Part shown: positions 61,628 through 64,000 of the stretch, in pieces | Layout of the letters: each line of letters starts with the position of its first letter | Position numbering within the stretch: the first letter of the stretch is position 1 | DNA from: Streptomyces spororaveus | GTDB taxonomy: Bacteria; Actinomycetota; Actinomycetes; Streptomycetales; Streptomycetaceae | Assembly: GCF_016755875.1 (NCBI RefSeq) | Contig: NZ_BNED01000005.1 | Location: 3,513,001 to 3,577,000, forward strand | Direction: 5' to 3' | Length of the DNA stretch: 64,000 nucleotides | Program-made: the position numbers and the translations under genes | Notes under the pieces: generated by a model | The model's database searches: none | What the model was told of the DNA's origin: nothing | What the model saw: the letters and a program-made list of their open reading frames with translations, nothing else

Positions 61628-62731
61628 CTACGGGGCCTTGACGATGCCGCTCAGCCAGCCGAAGGTCTGGGGCAGCTGCTTGGACCACGACTCGAGGTTG
61701 TGCCCGCCGACGACCTTCTCCGCGTGCACCGCGGTCGGGCTCTTGGCGATCGCCTTGAGGTCCGTGCCGGACAGGTAGCCGTCCTGCTCGGCCCCCGACA
61801 TCCACAGCGACACCGGCGGCGGAGTGGGCGCGGCCTGCAGGACGTTCTTCAGGTTGTGCGTCTTGCGCAGTTCGGGGTCCTTGGCGACCAGCGACGAGGG
61901 CTCCTGCCCCGGGTCGTTGTAGCCGGACAGGGAGACGGCAGCGCTGTAGCGGTCGGGGTGGGCGATCGCGAGCTTGGCCGCGCAGTAGGCGCCGGCCGAG
62001 TAGCCGGCCACGCCCCAGGTGCGGGCCTCGTCCGAGGCCCGGAAGTTGTCGACGACCATCTTGCGGACGTCGACGCTGAACCAGCTGTCCGCGTTGACCT
62101 TGCCGGGGATGTTGGCGCAGCCGGTGTCGCCGTTGCCGAGCAGCATGGCGCGCGGTGAGACCAGGATGAACGGCTGCACCTTGCCGCTCTTCATCATCGG
62201 CTCCAGCACCTCGTGCGCCTTGAGCCCCTGGAACCAGGACTTGCCCGTGCCCGGTATGCCGGGTATCAGCTCGACCACCGGGAACTTCTTGTCCTTGTAG
62301 GCCGGGTCGTCGTACTGCGGCGGCAGCCACACCATGACGTCGCCCTTGACCCCGGAGATCTTGCCGTCGAGCTCGGTCTTCCTGACCCGGCCGCCCAGCC
62401 CCTCCACGGGCTGGAACTCCTGCTTGACCTTCGGCGCCTCTTCGACCTTCTTGCCGCCGAGCCCGTCCGGGCCGAGGTCGGGGGCGGCCGTGACGTACTT
62501 GCCGGTCCCGAACAGGTCGCTCCAGGACGCGTAGAAGTGCTCGGCCCGGTTGACCGCGACGAACACCACGGCGACGGCCGTGACCTGAGCGAACACCACC
62601 ATCAGCGCGCGCAGCACGGTACGCACGGCGGCCGGGCCGCGCACCTTGCTCCACACGGCCAGCGGAAGGACGACGGCCATCGCCGTCAGGGCGATCACCG
62701 TCGCGAAGAAGGGTGTACCGGTCAAGCTCAT
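61628..62731 (-). CDS. Membrane-anchored alpha/beta-hydrolase esterase (esterase D / mycolyltransferase-like)
   Basis: 367 residues. Two N-terminal hydrophobic helices (FFATVIALTAMAVVLPLAVW and TVLRALMVVFAQVTAVAVVFVAV) anchor it, and the catalytic domain is outside. The nucleophile is Ser in WGVAGYSAGAYCA. ELIPGIPGTGKSWFQGL forms the oxyanion region and VVGGHNLESW carries the catalytic His. The fold matches the esterase D/antigen 85-like group that is common in actinobacteria without mycolic acids. The substrate is unknown. Start ATG 62731, or GTG 62734 one codon earlier. Confidence 0.83.
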   Translation of the reverse strand: MSLTGTPFFATVIALTAMAVVLPLAVWSKVRGPAAVRTVLRALMVVFAQVTAVAVVFVAVNRAEHFYASWSDLFGTGKYVTAAPDLGPDGLGGKKVEEAPKVKQEFQPVEGLGGRVRKTELDGKISGVKGDVMVWLPPQYDDPAYKDKKFPVVELIPGIPGTGKSWFQGLKAHEVLEPMMKSGKVQPFILVSPRAMLLGNGDTGCANIPGKVNADSWFSVDVRKMVVDNFRASDEARTWGVAGYSAGAYCAAKLAIAHPDRYSAAVSLSGYNDPGQEPSSLVAKDPELRKTHNLKNVLQAAPTPPPVSLWMSGAEQDGYLSGTDLKAIAKSPTAVHAEKVVGGHNLESWSKQLPQTFGWLSGIVKAP

Positions 62732-62825
62732 CACGCCAGCCTAGAGGGCGGCGTATGCGCTCCCGGTTGCCAGGTCGGCCTGCGGCGTGGGTCACACCGC
62801 AGGTCAGACGCCGGACACCGGGGAC

Positions 62826-63524
62826 TCAGACCAGACGGCGGGCCGTCGCCCAGCGGGTCAGTTCGTGCCGGTTGGAGAGCTGGAGCTTGCGCAGGACGGC
62901 CGAGACGTGCGACTCCACCGTCTTCACCGAGATGAAGAGCTGCTTGGCGATCTCCTTGTACGCGTACCCGCGCGCGATCAGCCGCAGCACCTCGCGCTCG
63001 CGCTGCGTGAGCCGGTCCAGGTCCTCGTCGACCGGGGGCGCGTCCGTCGAGGCGAACGCGTCGAGCACGAAGCCCGCCAGCCGCGGCGAGAACACCGCGT
63101 CCCCGTCCTGTACGCGGAAGACCGAGTCCACGAGGTCGGTGCCGGTGATGGTCTTGGTGACGTACCCGCGCGCACCGCCCCGGATGACCCCGATGACGTC
63201 CTCGGCCGCGTCCGACACCGACAGGGCCAGGAACCGCACCGGGTTCTCGGCGGCCGACATCAGCGGGGCGCAGCGCCGCAGCACCTCGACGCCACCGCCG
63301 CCGGGCAGGTGCACGTCGAGCAGGACCACCTCCGGCCGGGTGGCGGTGATGACGGTGACCGCCTGGTCCACGTCGGCCGCCTCGCCGACGACCTCGACGC
63401 CGGTGCGGTCGGTCTCTCCGATCTCGGCCTGTACGCCCGTACGGAACATCCGGTGGTCGTCGACGAGCACCACCCGGACCCGCCTGGTCTCCCCCACGCC
63501 CGCGTTCTCTCCGGCCTCGGTCAT
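62826..63524 (-). CDS. NarL/LuxR-family response regulator
   Basis: 232 residues. The receiver domain (about 15-135) contains VRVVLVDDHRMFRTGV, with the phosphorylated Asp in PEVVLLDVHLPGGGG and the conserved Lys in GYVTKTI. The LuxR helix-turn-helix lies at about 165-225 (LTQREREVLRLIARGYAYKEIAKQLFISVKTVESHVSAVLRKLQL). Its ATG overlaps the TGA of the histidine-kinase gene (ATGA). The pair is a two-component system whose signal is unknown. Confidence 0.94.
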   Translation of the reverse strand: MTEAGENAGVGETRRVRVVLVDDHRMFRTGVQAEIGETDRTGVEVVGEAADVDQAVTVITATRPEVVLLDVHLPGGGGVEVLRRCAPLMSAAENPVRFLALSVSDAAEDVIGVIRGGARGYVTKTITGTDLVDSVFRVQDGDAVFSPRLAGFVLDAFASTDAPPVDEDLDRLTQREREVLRLIARGYAYKEIAKQLFISVKTVESHVSAVLRKLQLSNRHELTRWATARRLV

Positions 63525-64000
63525 GCTGTGTTCGCCGCCCTCTCCATCTCCAGCTCGACTTCCGTGCCGCCGTCGGGCGCGGACCGCAGCCGTGCGGTCC
63601 CGCCGTTGCGCTGCATCCGGCCGATGATCGATTCTCGTACGCCCATGCGGTCGCCCGGTACCGCGTCGATGTCGAAGCCCGGTCCCCGGTCCCGTACGGA
63701 CACGAACACCGTCTGCCCCTCCACCTCCGCGTACACCTGTACGGGCCCGCCCTCGCCACCGTACTTGGCGGCGTTGACCATCGCCTCGCGCGCGGCCTGG
63801 ACCTGTGCGGCCAGCCGTTCGTCGAGCGGGCAGTCGCCGACGACCACGACCTCGATCGGGACGCCGTGGTGGTCCTCCACCTCGGCGGCGGTCTTCTTCA
63901 CGGCCTCCGCGAGGGTGGCCGGCTCCTCCGCCTCGTCCTTGCCGGTGCCCTCGGGCTTGTAGAGCCAGTTCCGCAGTTCGCGTTCCTGCGCCCGCGCGAG
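63521..64000 (-). CDS. Sensor histidine kinase, C-terminal part (cut by window edge)
   Basis: The frame is open to base 64000; 159 residues are visible. It begins LARAQERELRNWLYKPEG, a stretch I know from Streptomyces kinases with a PspC-type membrane domain. The HATPase_c domain follows: QAAREAMVNAAKYGGEG (N box), VSVRDRGPGFDIDAVPGDRMGVRESIIGRM (G boxes) and GGTEVELEME. The phosphorylated His lies outside the window. It is translationally coupled to the LuxR response regulator. Confidence 0.9.
   Translation of the reverse strand, partial: LARAQERELRNWLYKPEGTGKDEAEEPATLAEAVKKTAAEVEDHHGVPIEVVVVGDCPLDERLAAQVQAAREAMVNAAKYGGEGGPVQVYAEVEGQTVFVSVRDRGPGFDIDAVPGDRMGVRESIIGRMQRNGGTARLRSAPDGGTEVELEMERAANTA

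Overview
The window is a stretch of very GC-rich chromosome with strong third-position G/C bias, GTG starts, several probable leaderless genes and a dense core-gene layout. All of this points to Streptomyces or a very close relative. From memory, the gene order (sdhCDAB, trpS, glyA, rocD, mdh, folD, purHN, sucCD, a SWIM/MoxR cluster, icmB, pcrA, an NlpC/P60 hydrolase) matches the conserved chromosomal core around the sdh and suc genes of S. coelicolor. I see no insertion sequence, prophage, CRISPR array, rRNA or tRNA. The very long antisense reading frames are by-products of the GC bias.

Layout. Bases 1-6100 hold the end of a wall-polymer glycosyltransferase gene, a LeuE-type exporter, a methylmalonyl-CoA mutase large subunit lacking its B12 domain, an L,D-transpeptidase lipoprotein, and an ECF sigma factor with a translationally coupled membrane partner. 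Bases 6300-10600 hold a degenerate OHCU-decarboxylase-like gene and the complete succinate dehydrogenase operon. Bases 10700-22600 are mixed: a serine hydrolase, a small operon (membrane protein, DCC thiol oxidoreductase, TetR) with two matching operators, an orphan oligopeptide-binding protein, a membrane metallophosphoesterase, a D-Ala-D-Ala carboxypeptidase, small secreted proteins, a YihY/BrkB membrane protein and a 2H phosphoesterase. Bases 22700-38700 are mostly central metabolism: trpS, glyA under a ZTP riboswitch, rocD, a YgiB/YgiC-like pair, a MocR regulator facing an AhpD-like gene across a palindrome, mdh, folD-DUF3017 and purNH. Bases 39500-39970 are a tandem array of 82-bp repeats.

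Bases 40000-45300 hold a PerM-like membrane protein, an unusual XRE-HTH/sigma-like fusion and sucCD. Bases 45600-53600 hold the most interesting block: VWA, DUF5682 and a MoxR-type AAA+ ATPase on one strand, and a SWIM zinc-finger protein and DUF5691 on the other. The divergent centre carries two inverted copies of the TTGTCAGTG element that marks LexA-independent (PafBC/RecA-NDp) DNA-damage promoters in mycobacteria. The same kind of element precedes pcrA at 59.5 kb. Bases 53700-64000 hold the IcmB-type B12 subunit, a lipase, an M23 endopeptidase with a long disordered N-terminus, pcrA overlapped by an ArsR gene, an NlpC/P60 hydrolase, an esterase, and a LuxR response regulator with the end of its histidine kinase.

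The metabolic genes form a connected set: the TCA cycle (sdh, suc, mdh), C1/purine supply (glyA, folD, purN, purH) and propionyl/isobutyryl-CoA handling (mutase subunits). Cell-wall remodelling is represented by an L,D-transpeptidase, a carboxypeptidase and M23 and NlpC/P60 hydrolases. Identifications rest on reading translated sequences and remembered motifs; no database search was run.
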